Assembly (NCBI RefSeq): GCF_003939025.1
Contig: NZ_RQIH01000010.1
Span: 186,001 to 250,000 of the forward strand
Source of the DNA: Rhizobium sophoriradicis
GTDB lineage: Bacteria > Pseudomonadota > Alphaproteobacteria > Rhizobiales > Rhizobiaceae
DNA: 64,000 nt
Direction: 5' to 3'
The translations under genes were made by a program, and so were the position numbers. This document shows, piece after piece, positions 41,622-51,642 of this stretch. The notes beneath the pieces were generated by a model. The model was given only the letters and a program-made list of their open reading frames with translations. It was not told where the DNA came from and made no database searches. Positions within the stretch are counted from its first letter, which is position 1. Each line of letters opens with the position of its first letter.

Positions 41622-42742
41622 GCGCGTGTCCTCTTGAATTCTGAGACTGTCTTGCCGGCGGCAATAGCCTCAACCATGTCGGCAAGCAAGTTCGCCGCAT
41701 CCGGTTTCCCGGCAAGCTTCGCAGCCGCCGCCATGTGCGACAGCTTTTCCGGATCGTTCATCACATGGCTCAGTATAGAGGCGATGCGTTCAGGCGAAAG
41801 CTCGGACTGAGCGATCACCTTGGCGCCGCCGGTCGCAGCCAGTGCGGCGGCGTTCGCCGCCTGATCATGATCGAGCGCATGCGGATAGGGCACCAGGATG
41901 GCCGGACGGCCGATGACGGAGATTTCCGAAACCGTGGAAGCGCCGGAGCGGCAGATTACCAGATGCGCTTTGGCAAGACGCTCAGCCATGTCGCTGAAAA
42001 ACGGCGCGATATCCGCACCCATCTGCAGCTGCGCCACACAGCCGCGAACCATCTCCATGTCCTCCGGCCGAACCTGCTGGGTCACCCTGAGCCGCGCCCG
42101 CAGCCCGTCGTCGAGCAGGCTGATTGCCGTTGGCATGGCCTTGGAGAAATACTGCGCGCCCTGGCTGCCGCCGAAGACGACGAGATTGAACGGCTCGCCG
42201 GGCTGGGAAGGCTGATACGGCTGTTCGGCCGCGGCAAGGATCGCAGGACGCACCGGATTGCCGGTCGCAACCGTCTTGTCGGAAATAACATCGCCGCTTT
42301 CCTGCAGAAAGCCGCCGGCAATCGCCTTGACGCGCGGGGCCAGCGCCTTGTTGGCGCGCCCCATGACGGCATTCTGCTCATGCAGCATCGAGGCAATACC
42401 GAGCCGCGTGGCGGCCAGCAGCGGCGGCACGGTGGGGTAACCGCCGAAACCGACCACGATAACGGGCTTTAGCCGCTGGATCAGCTTCTTGGCCGCCCGC
42501 ATGCCGCTCCAGAGGGTCCACAGCGAGCGGGCGACGGCGACAGGGTTCTTCGAACCGATCGTCGCCGACGGTACAACGTGGATCTCCTCGGCGGGGAACT
42601 TGCCGGCATAACGCTCGGCCCGGCTGTCGGTGACGAGATGCACCGAATAGCCGCGCTCCTTCAGCTTGAAGGCCAGCGCCTCCGCCGGGAACACATGGCC
42701 GCCGGTTCCCCCGGCGGCAAGCAGCACGATGCCTTTGCTCAT
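41618..42742 (-). CDS. murG: UDP-GlcNAc:lipid I N-acetylglucosaminyltransferase
   Basis: The 374-residue GT-B glycosyltransferase converts lipid I to lipid II at the inner membrane face. The N-terminal glycine-rich loop LLAAGGTGGHVFPAEAL, HEQNAVMGRANK, VFGGSQGAQ and the donor-binding VICRSGASTVSEI are all present. The start MSKGIVLLAAGG at 42740-42742 leaves 4 bases after the ftsW stop. A longer reading to 42799 adds an Arg-rich tail and overlaps ftsW, so it is rejected. Confidence 0.97.
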   Translation of the reverse strand: MSKGIVLLAAGGTGGHVFPAEALAFKLKERGYSVHLVTDSRAERYAGKFPAEEIHVVPSATIGSKNPVAVARSLWTLWSGMRAAKKLIQRLKPVIVVGFGGYPTVPPLLAATRLGIASMLHEQNAVMGRANKALAPRVKAIAGGFLQESGDVISDKTVATGNPVRPAILAAAEQPYQPSQPGEPFNLVVFGGSQGAQYFSKAMPTAISLLDDGLRARLRVTQQVRPEDMEMVRGCVAQLQMGADIAPFFSDMAERLAKAHLVICRSGASTVSEISVIGRPAILVPYPHALDHDQAANAAALAATGGAKVIAQSELSPERIASILSHVMNDPEKLSHMAAAAKLAGKPDAANLLADMVEAIAAGKTVSEFKRTRA

Positions 42743-42746
42743 ACGC

Positions 42747-43901
42747 TTACTCCGCCGGCATGCCGTGCGGGACGCGGAAAAGGCTCCGCTCCTGCGCACG
42801 TTTTTCCGGACGATGGCGCGTCAGCGCCAGAATGAAACCGGCGGTGACGCAGATCGCCACCATGGACGAGCCGCCGTAGGAAATCAGCGGCAGCGTCATG
42901 CCTTTTGCCGGCAGCAGCTCGAGGTTGACGCCTATGTTGATGATCGACTGGATCCCAAGCTGCAATACCAGGCCGGCGACGGCAAAACGGTTGAAATCAT
43001 TGCGTTCGCGATATGCATGCGACAAGCCGCGCAGCACCAGCACGGTAAACAGGGCGACGAGCGCAATGCAGAAGACGATACCGAATTCTTCGGCCGCGAC
43101 CGAAAAGATGAAGTCGGTATGAGCGTCGGGGATGATGCGCTTGACGATGCCTTCGCCCGGCCCCTGGCCGAACCAGCTGCCGCGGATGATCGCCTCACGC
43201 GCCGTGTCGATCTGGAAGGTGTCGCCCTCGCCGGTCATGAACTTGTCTATTCGGCCGGCAACGTGCGGAAAGACGTAATAGGCGCTGAGCAGGCCTCCGG
43301 CGCCGCCGATACCGAGTAGCACGATCCAGATCCAGGGCATGCCGGCCATGAAGAACATCCCGCCCCAGACGGCCGTCGTCAGGATGGTCTGGCCGAGGTC
43401 CGGCTGTGCGACGAGAAGTGCCGCGACGATGCCGAACAGAATGATAGCGAAGAGATTGCCGGGAATTTCAGGCTGGCGCGCATGTTCGGCAAACAGCCAG
43501 GCGCAAACGACGACGAAGGCAGGCTTCATGAATTCCGAGGGCTGGATGGATAGGCCGGCGATCCAGATCCAGCGCCTGCCGCCCTTGACCTCCTGCCCGA
43601 CGAACAGCACCAGCACCATCATGGCGAGCGAAATGATCAGCAGCAGGATCGCGGTTCGCCGCACCTGGCGCGGCGTCAGGAACGACAGCCCGAGCATAAC
43701 GGCGATCGACGGGATCATGAAGGCCGCGTGACGCTTGACGAAGTGGAAAGGCTCGAGCCCGATGCGCTCGGCGACCGCGGGAGATGCCGCGAAGGACAGC
43801 ATGAAGCCGATGCCCATCAGGAAGATGAACATCGCCAGGAAGAAGCGGTCGATGGTCCAGAACCAATCGGCCAGAGGCCCACGTTCCGCGCGGCTTACCA
43901 T
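42747..43901 (-). CDS. ftsW: Septal peptidoglycan glycosyltransferase FtsW
   Basis: The 384-residue SEDS-family polytopic protein polymerises lipid II with its partner FtsI. Helices are evident throughout. The SEDS signatures FVGQEVKGGRRWIWIAGLSI, QPSEFMKPAFVV, QPDLGQTIL and the C-terminal LPLISYGGSSMVAICVTAGF are present. It lies 1 base after the murD stop and 4 before murG. Confidence 0.97.
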   Translation of the reverse strand: MVSRAERGPLADWFWTIDRFFLAMFIFLMGIGFMLSFAASPAVAERIGLEPFHFVKRHAAFMIPSIAVMLGLSFLTPRQVRRTAILLLIISLAMMVLVLFVGQEVKGGRRWIWIAGLSIQPSEFMKPAFVVVCAWLFAEHARQPEIPGNLFAIILFGIVAALLVAQPDLGQTILTTAVWGGMFFMAGMPWIWIVLLGIGGAGGLLSAYYVFPHVAGRIDKFMTGEGDTFQIDTAREAIIRGSWFGQGPGEGIVKRIIPDAHTDFIFSVAAEEFGIVFCIALVALFTVLVLRGLSHAYRERNDFNRFAVAGLVLQLGIQSIINIGVNLELLPAKGMTLPLISYGGSSMVAICVTAGFILALTRHRPEKRAQERSLFRVPHGMPAE

Positions 43902-43902
43902 G

Positions 43903-45315
43903 TCATTTCTCTCCTGCTACAGGACCGATCAGCATCGTCGTTCCGTCAAGTGCCGCCACGTGGCTGACGAAGGCATCGCCCCTGACTTCGAAGTTCTTAT
44001 ACTGGTCGAAGCTTGCGCAAGCCGGGGATAACATCACGGCCGAAGCAGCCGCCTCGTCGCGATCCGCGTCGGCTGCGGCATGCGCGACTGCGCGCTCCAG
44101 CGTTCCCGAAATTTCGTAGGGAACGGCCTCGCCGAGTGTGGCGGCGAATTCCGCCGCCGCCTCGCCGATCAGATAGGCTTTGGCGATGCGCGGGAAATAG
44201 GGAGCGAGCGTCGTGATGCCGCCAGATTTCGGCAGGCCGCCGGCGATCCAGTAGATGCGATCATAGCTCGAAAGCGCTGGCGCCGCTGCATCGGCATTGG
44301 TGGCCTTGGAATCGTTGACGAAGACGACACGGCCGCGTCTGCCGACCGGCTGCATGCGGTGCTTGAGGCCGGGGAAGGAGGCAAGGCCGGCGCGGATGTC
44401 GTCGGCGGAAACCCCTACGGCAAGACAGGCGGCGACCGCAGCCGCGGCGTTTTGCGCATTGTGGCTGCCGCGCAGCGTCTGAATACCGTCGAGATCGACG
44501 AAGGGCAACATGGCACCGCCGGCGGCCTGAATGAGTTTCGTGCCCTCGGCATAGATGCCCTCGGCCACCACGTTGCGGCGCGAGATGCGGACCACCTTAA
44601 CGCCTGCCCGCTCGACGCGGTCAGCGATCAACGCCGAATGGCTGTCGTCGACGCCGACCACCGCGACATCGCTGCCGGCGACCAGCCGTTCCTTGACGTC
44701 GGCATAATGCTGCATCGTGCCGTGACGGTCGAGGTGGTCGGGCGTCAGGTTGAGCAGAATGCCGGCCGAGGGGTTCAGCGTCGGCGCCAGATCGATCTGG
44801 TATGACGAGCATTCGACGACGAAATAACGCCCCGCCTTCGGCGGGTCGAGCGTCAGCACCGCTGTGCCGATATTGCCGCCGAGCTGCGTGTCGTAGCCTG
44901 ATGATTTCAGGATGTGGGCAATCAGCGCCGTCGTCGTCGACTTGCCGTTGGTTCCTGTGATGGCGATGAACGGGCAGTCCGGTGCATGGGCGCGACGCTC
45001 GCGCACGAAGAGCTCGACATCGCCGACGATGTCGACGCCCGCGGCCCGCGCGAGATCGACCGTCCAGTGCGGCTTCGGATGGGTAAGCGGCACGCCGGGC
45101 GACAGCACGAACAGCGCCTGCTGGCTCCAGTCGATCATGTGCAGGTCTTCGGTACCGATGCCTTCGGCGGAAGCCTTGGCGACGCTGTCGGGATTATCGT
45201 CCCAGGCAGTCACATCGGCTCCGCCGGCGATCAACGCACGTGCGGTGGCGAAACCGGAGCCGCCGAGCCCGAAAAGCGCGACCTTCCTGTCTTTCAGCGT
45301 CGTGACCGGGATCAT
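43903..45315 (-). CDS. murD: UDP-N-acetylmuramoylalanine--D-glutamate ligase
   Basis: The 470-residue Mur ligase adds D-Glu. The UDP-binding Rossmann start is VALFGLGGSGFATARAL, the ATP loop GTNGKSTTT at about 121-129, and LTPDHLDRHGTMQHYADVK, RVVFVNDSKATNADA follow. It lies 7 bases after the mraY stop and 1 base before ftsW. Confidence 0.97.
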   Translation of the reverse strand: MIPVTTLKDRKVALFGLGGSGFATARALIAGGADVTAWDDNPDSVAKASAEGIGTEDLHMIDWSQQALFVLSPGVPLTHPKPHWTVDLARAAGVDIVGDVELFVRERRAHAPDCPFIAITGTNGKSTTTALIAHILKSSGYDTQLGGNIGTAVLTLDPPKAGRYFVVECSSYQIDLAPTLNPSAGILLNLTPDHLDRHGTMQHYADVKERLVAGSDVAVVGVDDSHSALIADRVERAGVKVVRISRRNVVAEGIYAEGTKLIQAAGGAMLPFVDLDGIQTLRGSHNAQNAAAAVAACLAVGVSADDIRAGLASFPGLKHRMQPVGRRGRVVFVNDSKATNADAAAPALSSYDRIYWIAGGLPKSGGITTLAPYFPRIAKAYLIGEAAAEFAATLGEAVPYEISGTLERAVAHAAADADRDEAAASAVMLSPACASFDQYKNFEVRGDAFVSHVAALDGTTMLIGPVAGEK

Positions 45316-45322
45316 CGCCGCC

Positions 45323-46423
45323 TCACCGGAGCTTCAGCGTCGAGAGGCCGAGCATGGCAAGGCCGACGGCGATGATCCAGAAGCGGATCACCACCTGACT
45401 TTCCGTCCAGCCCTTCTTCTCGAAGTGATGATGAATCGGCGCCATCAGGAAGACGCGCCGGCCGGTCATCTTGAAGAAGCCGACCTGGATGATGACCGAG
45501 AGCGTCTCCATGACGAAGAGGCCGCCGATGATCGCCATGACGATCTCGTGTTTGGTGGCGACGGCGACGGTGCCGATCGTGCCGCCGAGCGCCAGCGACC
45601 CGGTGTCGCCCATGAAGATGGCGGCCGGCGGCGCATTGAACCAGAGGAAGCCGAGGCCCGCCCCGATGACGGCGCCGAGCACGACGGCAAGCTCGCCGGT
45701 GCCGGGCACGAAATTGATCTGCAGGTAGTTCGCAAACACGACGTTGCCGGCGAGATAGGCGATGACGCCGAAGGAGGCGGCGGCGATCATCACAGGCACG
45801 ATGGCGAGCCCATCCAGGCCGTCGGTCAGGTTAACGGCATTGCCGGCGCCGACGATGACGAAGCCGCCGAACACCACGAACATGATGCCGAGATTGATCA
45901 GGAAGTCCTTGAAGAAGGGAAAGGCGATCGAGGAGCCGAAGGTCGAGCCGGCGCTCCCCGAGGCAAGGGCGGTGCGCATCATGAAGTAGACGGCGATGCC
46001 GGCGATGATGAACTCGATGCCGAGACGGGCCTTGCCGGAAAAGCCCATGTGGCTCTGCTTCGTCACCTTGAGATAATCGTCATAGAAGCCGATGGCGCCG
46101 AAGCCGAGCGTCACCAGCAGCGTGGCAACGACATAGACGTTGGAAAGATCGGCCCAGAGCAGCGACGCGCCGACAATGCCGGCCAGGATCATCAGCCCGC
46201 CCATGGTCGGCGTGCCAGCCTTCTTGAAATGCGTCTGCGGCCCGTCTGCGCGGATCGGCTGACCCTTGCCCTGCCGGATGCGCAGCGAATTGATGATGGT
46301 CGGCCCGAACAGGAACACGATCAATGCGGAGGTGAAGAGAGCGGCGCCCGTGCGGAAGGTAATATATCTGAACAGGTTCAGGAATTTGAAATATTCCGAC
46401 AGTTCGACAAGCCAGATCAGCAT
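45323..46423 (-). CDS. mraY: Phospho-N-acetylmuramoyl-pentapeptide-transferase
   Basis: The 366-residue membrane enzyme makes lipid I from UDP-MurNAc-pentapeptide and undecaprenyl phosphate. The aspartate motif GFYDDYLKVTKQ, VNLTDGLDGLAIVP and the C-terminal APIHHHFEKKGWTESQVVIR are diagnostic. About ten membrane helices are visible. It is between murF (21 bases) and murD (7 bases). Confidence 0.97.
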   Translation of the reverse strand: MLIWLVELSEYFKFLNLFRYITFRTGAALFTSALIVFLFGPTIINSLRIRQGKGQPIRADGPQTHFKKAGTPTMGGLMILAGIVGASLLWADLSNVYVVATLLVTLGFGAIGFYDDYLKVTKQSHMGFSGKARLGIEFIIAGIAVYFMMRTALASGSAGSTFGSSIAFPFFKDFLINLGIMFVVFGGFVIVGAGNAVNLTDGLDGLAIVPVMIAAASFGVIAYLAGNVVFANYLQINFVPGTGELAVVLGAVIGAGLGFLWFNAPPAAIFMGDTGSLALGGTIGTVAVATKHEIVMAIIGGLFVMETLSVIIQVGFFKMTGRRVFLMAPIHHHFEKKGWTESQVVIRFWIIAVGLAMLGLSTLKLR

Positions 46424-46444
46424 TCAGGGCCCCTTGTTACCCGG

Positions 46445-47884
46445 TCAACGTTCGCGTTGCGTGTCGGAAAATGCCGGGAACTTGTCAAGAAGCGCGGCGA
46501 CGATCTTGCCGAAACCGATGCCCAGAGACGATTTCACCATCAACACGTCGCCTGGCGCGACCGAGTTCAGTACATAATCCGTCAATTCGCTGGTCTTTTC
46601 GCGATACTCGACATGGACGCTTTCCGGCAATGATTCCTTCAGCGCGGCCATGTCGGCGCCTGCGAGCCAGACATGTTCGATGCCGGCCGCAAGCAGCGGC
46701 CCGGCGAGATCGGTGTGAACCTTCTCGGCATACTCGCCCATTTCGAGCATGTCGCCGAGCACGGCGATGCGGCGGCCGCGGCCGGTCGGCTCGGCAGCCG
46801 CCAGCAGCGCGATCGCCGCGCGCATTGAGGCCGGGTTGGCGTTGTAGCTCTCGTCGATCAGCGTAAAGCTGCCGTTGCCGCCGCCAATCGAGAGCCGGTG
46901 GCGCTTGCCCCTGCCCTTTTCCGGCTTCAGCGTCGCAAGCGCTGCGATTGCCTTCTCGATGTCGGCGCCGACAATCCTGACGACACCGAGTGCGGCAAGT
47001 GCATTTTCGGCGATGTGCCGGCCCGGCGCGCCGAGCGCCACCTCGAGCGTCTCGCCGCCGATCGTCAGCCACAGAGTCGAATTCTCGTCCGAGCCGTTGA
47101 ACTCCGCGAGCCGGAATTCGGCTTTCGCATGCTGGCCGAAGGAATGGATATGCTCGATGCCGAGCGACTGCGCCGTGCGGTCGAGGAAATTGAACTGGTC
47201 GTTGTCGCGGTTGAGCACGACATGACCGCCGGATTCGAGCCCTTCGAAGATCTCGGCCTTGGCGGCGGCGATCTCCTTGATGTTCTTGAAATTGCCGAGA
47301 TGAGCCGGCGCGATTGTCGTGATGACGGCGACGTCGGGGCGGATCATCGACACCAGCGGCCGGATCTCGCCCGGATGATTCATGCCGACTTCGAAGACAC
47401 CATAATCCGTGTCGCCAGGCATGCGCGCCAGCGTCAGAGGAACGCCCCAATGATTGTTGAAGGAAGCAACAGACGCGTGCACCTTGCCGGAAGGCGACAG
47501 CACCTGCCGCAGCATTTCCTTGGTGGTGGTCTTGCCGACCGATCCCGTCACCGCGATGATCCGGGCCCGCGAGCGCTCGCGCGAGGCAAGGCCAAGCTTG
47601 CCAAGAGCCGCGAGCACGTCTTCCACGACGATCATCGGCACCGTCAAGCGGCCCATGGCCGGAAGCCTCGCCTCACTGACGACAAGCAGGGAGGCGCCGT
47701 TCGCCATCGCCATTGACGCGTAGTCGTGACCGTCGACGCGGTCACCCTTGATCGCGAAGAAGGCTTCGCCCGGGCTGATCGAGCGGCTGTCGATGGAAAT
47801 GCCGGTGATGCCTTCGGGCAGCGTGCCGAAAGGGCGCCCCGCCATCGCTGCGATCATGTCTTCGGTGGTCCAGAGCCAGCTCAA
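46445..47884 (-). CDS. murF: UDP-N-acetylmuramoyl-tripeptide--D-alanyl-D-alanine ligase
   Basis: The 479-residue Mur ligase adds the D-Ala-D-Ala made by Ddl. The ATP loop is GSVGKTTTK at about 114-122. GMNHPGEIRPLVSMIRPDVA and DESYNANPASMRAAIALLA are typical MurF blocks. It overlaps murE by 4 bases (47881-47884). Confidence 0.97.
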   Translation of the reverse strand: MSWLWTTEDMIAAMAGRPFGTLPEGITGISIDSRSISPGEAFFAIKGDRVDGHDYASMAMANGASLLVVSEARLPAMGRLTVPMIVVEDVLAALGKLGLASRERSRARIIAVTGSVGKTTTKEMLRQVLSPSGKVHASVASFNNHWGVPLTLARMPGDTDYGVFEVGMNHPGEIRPLVSMIRPDVAVITTIAPAHLGNFKNIKEIAAAKAEIFEGLESGGHVVLNRDNDQFNFLDRTAQSLGIEHIHSFGQHAKAEFRLAEFNGSDENSTLWLTIGGETLEVALGAPGRHIAENALAALGVVRIVGADIEKAIAALATLKPEKGRGKRHRLSIGGGNGSFTLIDESYNANPASMRAAIALLAAAEPTGRGRRIAVLGDMLEMGEYAEKVHTDLAGPLLAAGIEHVWLAGADMAALKESLPESVHVEYREKTSELTDYVLNSVAPGDVLMVKSSLGIGFGKIVAALLDKFPAFSDTQRER

Positions 47885-49341
47885 GATTTCAGTTCCTCCA
47901 ACGCCTTGCGCACCTCCGCATGATCGGAGAACTGCAGTGTGACGCTCCCGATCGTCTGCCCTTCCTCATGCCCCTTGCCGGCGACGATCAGCGTATCGCC
48001 CGATGTCAGCATGGCGACCGCCTCGCGGATGGCGATGGCGCGATCGGCGATTTCCGCGGCGCAAGGCGCGGCTGCCATGATCTCCGCCCGGATCGAGGCC
48101 GGCTCTTCCGAGCGCGGATTGTCGTCGGTGACGATGACCACATCGGCAAGCCGGCAGGCGATTTCGCCCATGATCGGCCGCTTGCCGCGGTCGCGGTCGC
48201 CGCCGCAGCCGAACACGACGACGACGCGGCCCGTGGTGAAGGGTCGGACCGAGCTCAGCACATTTTCCAGCGCATCCGGCTTATGGGCATAATCGACATA
48301 GGCGAGCGCGCCATCTTTCGTATGGCCGACGAGCTCGAGACGGCCGGAGGCGCCGACGAGTTTTTCGAGCGCAGCCATCGCAACTTTCGGCTCGACGCCG
48401 GTCGACATGGCAAGCCCGGCCGCGACTAGTGCGTTGGCGACCTGGAAATCGCCGGCCAGCGGAATATCCACCTCGAAGATCTCGTCGCCGATATGGATCT
48501 CCGCCATCTGTTTGTGGCGGAAATGCTCGACGCGTTTGAGCGTGAGGTAATCGCCCTTGCGCCCGACGGTACGGACATCATGTCCGGCATCGGCCGCAGC
48601 CTTGATCGCTTGGGCCGACCAGGGGTCGTCGGCAAAGATCACCGCCGGCGCACCCTTCGGCAGCAGCGTGTCGAACAGCCGCATCTTGGCGGCCATATAG
48701 GCCTCGACGGTCGGATGATAGTCCATGTGGTCGCGGCCGAGATTGGTGAAGGCGGCGGCGGCGAGCTTGACGCCGTCAAGCCGGCACTGGTCGAGACCGT
48801 GGCTGGAAGCCTCCATCGACGCATGCGTGACGCCTTCGTCGGCAAGTTCAGCCAGAAGCTTGTGCAACGACACCGGATCGGGCGTCGTCAATGCGCCATA
48901 TTCGTTGCGCGTCGGCGAAACCACGCCCGTTGTGCCGATCATCGCGGCCGCATGGCCTGCATGCGCCCAGATCTGACGGGTGAACGAGGCGACGGAGGTC
49001 TTGCCCGCCGTGCCGGTGACGGCGACCATGGTCTCGGGCTGCCTGCCGTAGAACCGCGCGGCGGCGATCGAAAGGAAGCGACGCGGCTCCTTGACCGCAA
49101 GCACCGGAATGGAAGCATCGACCGGCTGGGAGGCGATCGCGACGGCAGCGCCTCGGCCGGCGGCATCGACGATGAAGCCCGCGCCGTCCGCCTTTGTGCC
49201 GGCGACCGCGACGAAGGCGTTGCCCGGCGCCACATGACGGCTGTCCGAAGACAGGCCTGAAATATTAAGCAGGCCTGCTGGGCCTTCGAGCTGTGCTTCA
49301 AGTTCCGGAAACTGATCTCCGGCCAGGTCTCGCAATTTCAT
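47881..49341 (-). CDS. murE: UDP-MurNAc-L-alanyl-D-glutamate--meso-diaminopimelate ligase
   Basis: The 486-residue Mur ligase has the ATP loop GTAGKTS at about 110-116. The third-residue specificity motif is DNPR (TDDNPRSEEPASI), which selects meso-diaminopimelate rather than lysine. The start MKLRDLAGDQ at 49339-49341 is preferred; an in-frame ATG at 49401 adds 20 residues and runs into the ftsI stop region. It follows ftsI with a 66-base gap and overlaps murF by 4 bases. Confidence 0.96.
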   Translation of the reverse strand: MKLRDLAGDQFPELEAQLEGPAGLLNISGLSSDSRHVAPGNAFVAVAGTKADGAGFIVDAAGRGAAVAIASQPVDASIPVLAVKEPRRFLSIAAARFYGRQPETMVAVTGTAGKTSVASFTRQIWAHAGHAAAMIGTTGVVSPTRNEYGALTTPDPVSLHKLLAELADEGVTHASMEASSHGLDQCRLDGVKLAAAAFTNLGRDHMDYHPTVEAYMAAKMRLFDTLLPKGAPAVIFADDPWSAQAIKAAADAGHDVRTVGRKGDYLTLKRVEHFRHKQMAEIHIGDEIFEVDIPLAGDFQVANALVAAGLAMSTGVEPKVAMAALEKLVGASGRLELVGHTKDGALAYVDYAHKPDALENVLSSVRPFTTGRVVVVFGCGGDRDRGKRPIMGEIACRLADVVIVTDDNPRSEEPASIRAEIMAAAPCAAEIADRAIAIREAVAMLTSGDTLIVAGKGHEEGQTIGSVTLQFSDHAEVRKALEELKS

Positions 49342-49407
49342 CGAATGCACTTTTCTCTCTTGAAGCCGGTTCACCCCTCGCGAATCGGCGCCGATATTCA
49401 TTCACGC

Positions 49408-51165
49408 TCAATAAGACACCAGCAAGGCCGATCCGCCCTCCCCAAATTTCGGCTCGATGCCGAGAATGGGGGCGGCGCGACGGATGATATCACGGGCGAT
49501 GGGACCGGCCGTACCGGCGGAGAGCGTTCCGCCATATTGCTTTTCGCCTGTCTTCGGCTCGTCGCAGAAGGTGATCACGGCATATCGGGGATTGTCGATC
49601 GGGAAGGCGGCAATGAAGGAATTGAAGTTCAGCGACGAGGAATACCGACCGTTCACCACCTTGTCGGCCGTACCCGTCTTGCTGCCGACGCCGAAGCCGG
49701 GTACGCGGGCCACGCGCCCGGAACCCTTGTAGCCGTTGAAATCGAGGAGATAGCGGACGGCGTCGCTGGTCGACTTCTTGAGGACCTGCGTGGCGATCTG
49801 GTCGGCTTGTTCGCGCGTGCGCGGCAGGAATGTCGGCTCGATTAGCTTGCCGCCGTTGACGAGGGCGGCGGCCGCCACGCCGGTCTGCAGCGCCGTCGTC
49901 GAGACGCCGTGGCCGAAGGAAATCGTGATCGAATTGATCTTCTTCCAGACGCGCGGCTGGCTCGGCATCTTCACTTCCGGAAGCTCGGTCTGCATTTTCG
50001 TCAGCAGGCCGAGCTTGGTCAGATAATCCTTCTGCGAATCGATGCCGACGATGTCGATGACGCGCGCCGTGCCGATGTTCGACGAATACTGGAAAATCTC
50101 AGGCACGGTCAGCCAGCGGCGCTGCCCGTGAAAGTCATGGATGGTGAAGCCACCGATATAGATCGACTTGCTGGCATCGAATGTGTCGGTCATCTTCACC
50201 TTGCCGCTGTCGAGCGCCATCGCCAGCGAAAAGGTCTTGAAGGTCGATCCCATTTCGAAGGTGCCGTTGGTCATTCGGTTGAGCCAGCCTTCCTTGGCGC
50301 CCTCCTGCGGATTGTTCGGATCGAAGTCCGGCGCCGATGCCATGCCGAGCACTTCCCCGGTATGGACGTCGATGACGGCAGCGCCTGCGCCCTTGGACTG
50401 GAAATTGTTGACGGCGTTGATGACCGCATCGCGAACGATGTTCTGCACGCGCAGATCGATCGAAAGCCGCACCGGCTCCAGCGGCTGGTCGCTGGTCATA
50501 CCGACCGAGGCGAGATCGGCAAGCCCCTGGTCGTCGATATATTTCTCCATGCCGGCGACACCACGGTTGTCGATGTTGACGTAGCCGAGAATGTGCGCGG
50601 CGGTCGGTCCGCCGGGATAGAAGCGGCGCTTCTCCGGCCGGAAGCCGATGCCGGGAATGCCGAGCGCCAGGATCTGGCTCTGCTGCTTCGGCGTCAGCTG
50701 CCGGCGCAGCCAGGCGAAATGCGAGGTCTTGACCGAGAGCTTCTTATAGGTGTCCCTGACGTCGAGTTCGGGCAGGACGCTCGAAAGCTTCTCCACAGCC
50801 TCGTCGACGTCGACGATCTTGTTCGGCTCGGCAAACAGCGAGACGGTGCGGATATCGGTCGCCAGCACCTCGCCGTTGCGGTCGAGGATATCGGGGCGCG
50901 AAGCCATCAGCCGGTCGGGCGGCAGGATGCTGGAGACGACCTCCTGATCCTTCATCGCATATTCGACGAGGCGGCCACCGATGACGGCGTAGACGCCCAT
51001 GAAACCCAAGATCAGCAGACCGACGCGGCTTTTCGCCTGCCCGGATTTTTTCTTGCGCGACCCCTCGATCGCCAGACCGGCGGAGGGGCCGCCGAAACGG
51101 TTATAGACGCCGGCGGAGAAATGCGCCTGGCTCTTCAGGACCATGATGCGGGAAAGAAACGACAT
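49408..51165 (-). CDS. ftsI: Septal transpeptidase FtsI (PBP3)
   Basis: The 585-residue class B penicillin-binding protein cross-links septal peptidoglycan. A single N-terminal helix (about residues 47-68) is followed by the pedestal domain. The catalytic motifs are S308 in GSTFK, SSN at 361-363 and KTG at 496-498. Its ATG shares one base with the ftsL stop (TAATG at 51167-51163), indicating tight coupling. Confidence 0.97.
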   Translation of the reverse strand: MSFLSRIMVLKSQAHFSAGVYNRFGGPSAGLAIEGSRKKKSGQAKSRVGLLILGFMGVYAVIGGRLVEYAMKDQEVVSSILPPDRLMASRPDILDRNGEVLATDIRTVSLFAEPNKIVDVDEAVEKLSSVLPELDVRDTYKKLSVKTSHFAWLRRQLTPKQQSQILALGIPGIGFRPEKRRFYPGGPTAAHILGYVNIDNRGVAGMEKYIDDQGLADLASVGMTSDQPLEPVRLSIDLRVQNIVRDAVINAVNNFQSKGAGAAVIDVHTGEVLGMASAPDFDPNNPQEGAKEGWLNRMTNGTFEMGSTFKTFSLAMALDSGKVKMTDTFDASKSIYIGGFTIHDFHGQRRWLTVPEIFQYSSNIGTARVIDIVGIDSQKDYLTKLGLLTKMQTELPEVKMPSQPRVWKKINSITISFGHGVSTTALQTGVAAAALVNGGKLIEPTFLPRTREQADQIATQVLKKSTSDAVRYLLDFNGYKGSGRVARVPGFGVGSKTGTADKVVNGRYSSSLNFNSFIAAFPIDNPRYAVITFCDEPKTGEKQYGGTLSAGTAGPIARDIIRRAAPILGIEPKFGEGGSALLVSY

Positions 51166-51641
51166 TATTCCACCGACCCCGTTTCGATCTCGTCTGCCTC
51201 ATCCTCAACGACACCGTGCTGCTCGACGCCGGCGCGCGGGGCGGGCGTCGGAACGGGCTGCGCTTTGGCAGCACCGCCCGCACCCTTGGCGCTGGCTACG
51301 GTCGCGCCTTTGGCGCTGGCCTTGGCCTCCGTCACATCAGGTACGGGAACCTCCGATTTCAGCATCGGCAACTCCTTGGCATGCACGAGCGCCGTCGATT
51401 CCGTCGGCTGCAGCTGCAGCTCGGCATTATAGGCATTGACCAGCCGCTCCAGCCGGTTCGGCTGCGATTGCAGCGCCCAGTCGGCCTTGAGAAGGTCGAT
51501 CGTATCCTTCTCGAGCTTGATCTCGGCTTCGAGGCGGTGAACCTCCTCGAGCTTCAATTCGGCGCGATGCTTGATCGTATAGGTGACGGCGGCAGCTGCC
51601 GTCATGACGCCGATGAGCACGAGATCGAACGTCTTCAGCAT
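51165..51641 (-). CDS. ftsL: FtsL-like bitopic division protein
   Basis: The 158-residue protein has a short cytoplasmic start (MLKTF), one membrane helix (about 6-24) and a heptad coiled coil (about 25-75). A long Ala/Pro-rich acidic tail follows, longer than in most FtsL proteins. Primary similarity within FtsL is low, but size, topology and position between rsmH and ftsI identify it. It starts 1 base after the rsmH stop. Confidence 0.9.
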   Translation of the reverse strand: MLKTFDLVLIGVMTAAAAVTYTIKHRAELKLEEVHRLEAEIKLEKDTIDLLKADWALQSQPNRLERLVNAYNAELQLQPTESTALVHAKELPMLKSEVPVPDVTEAKASAKGATVASAKGAGGAAKAQPVPTPAPRAGVEQHGVVEDEADEIETGSVE

Positions 51642-51642
51642 G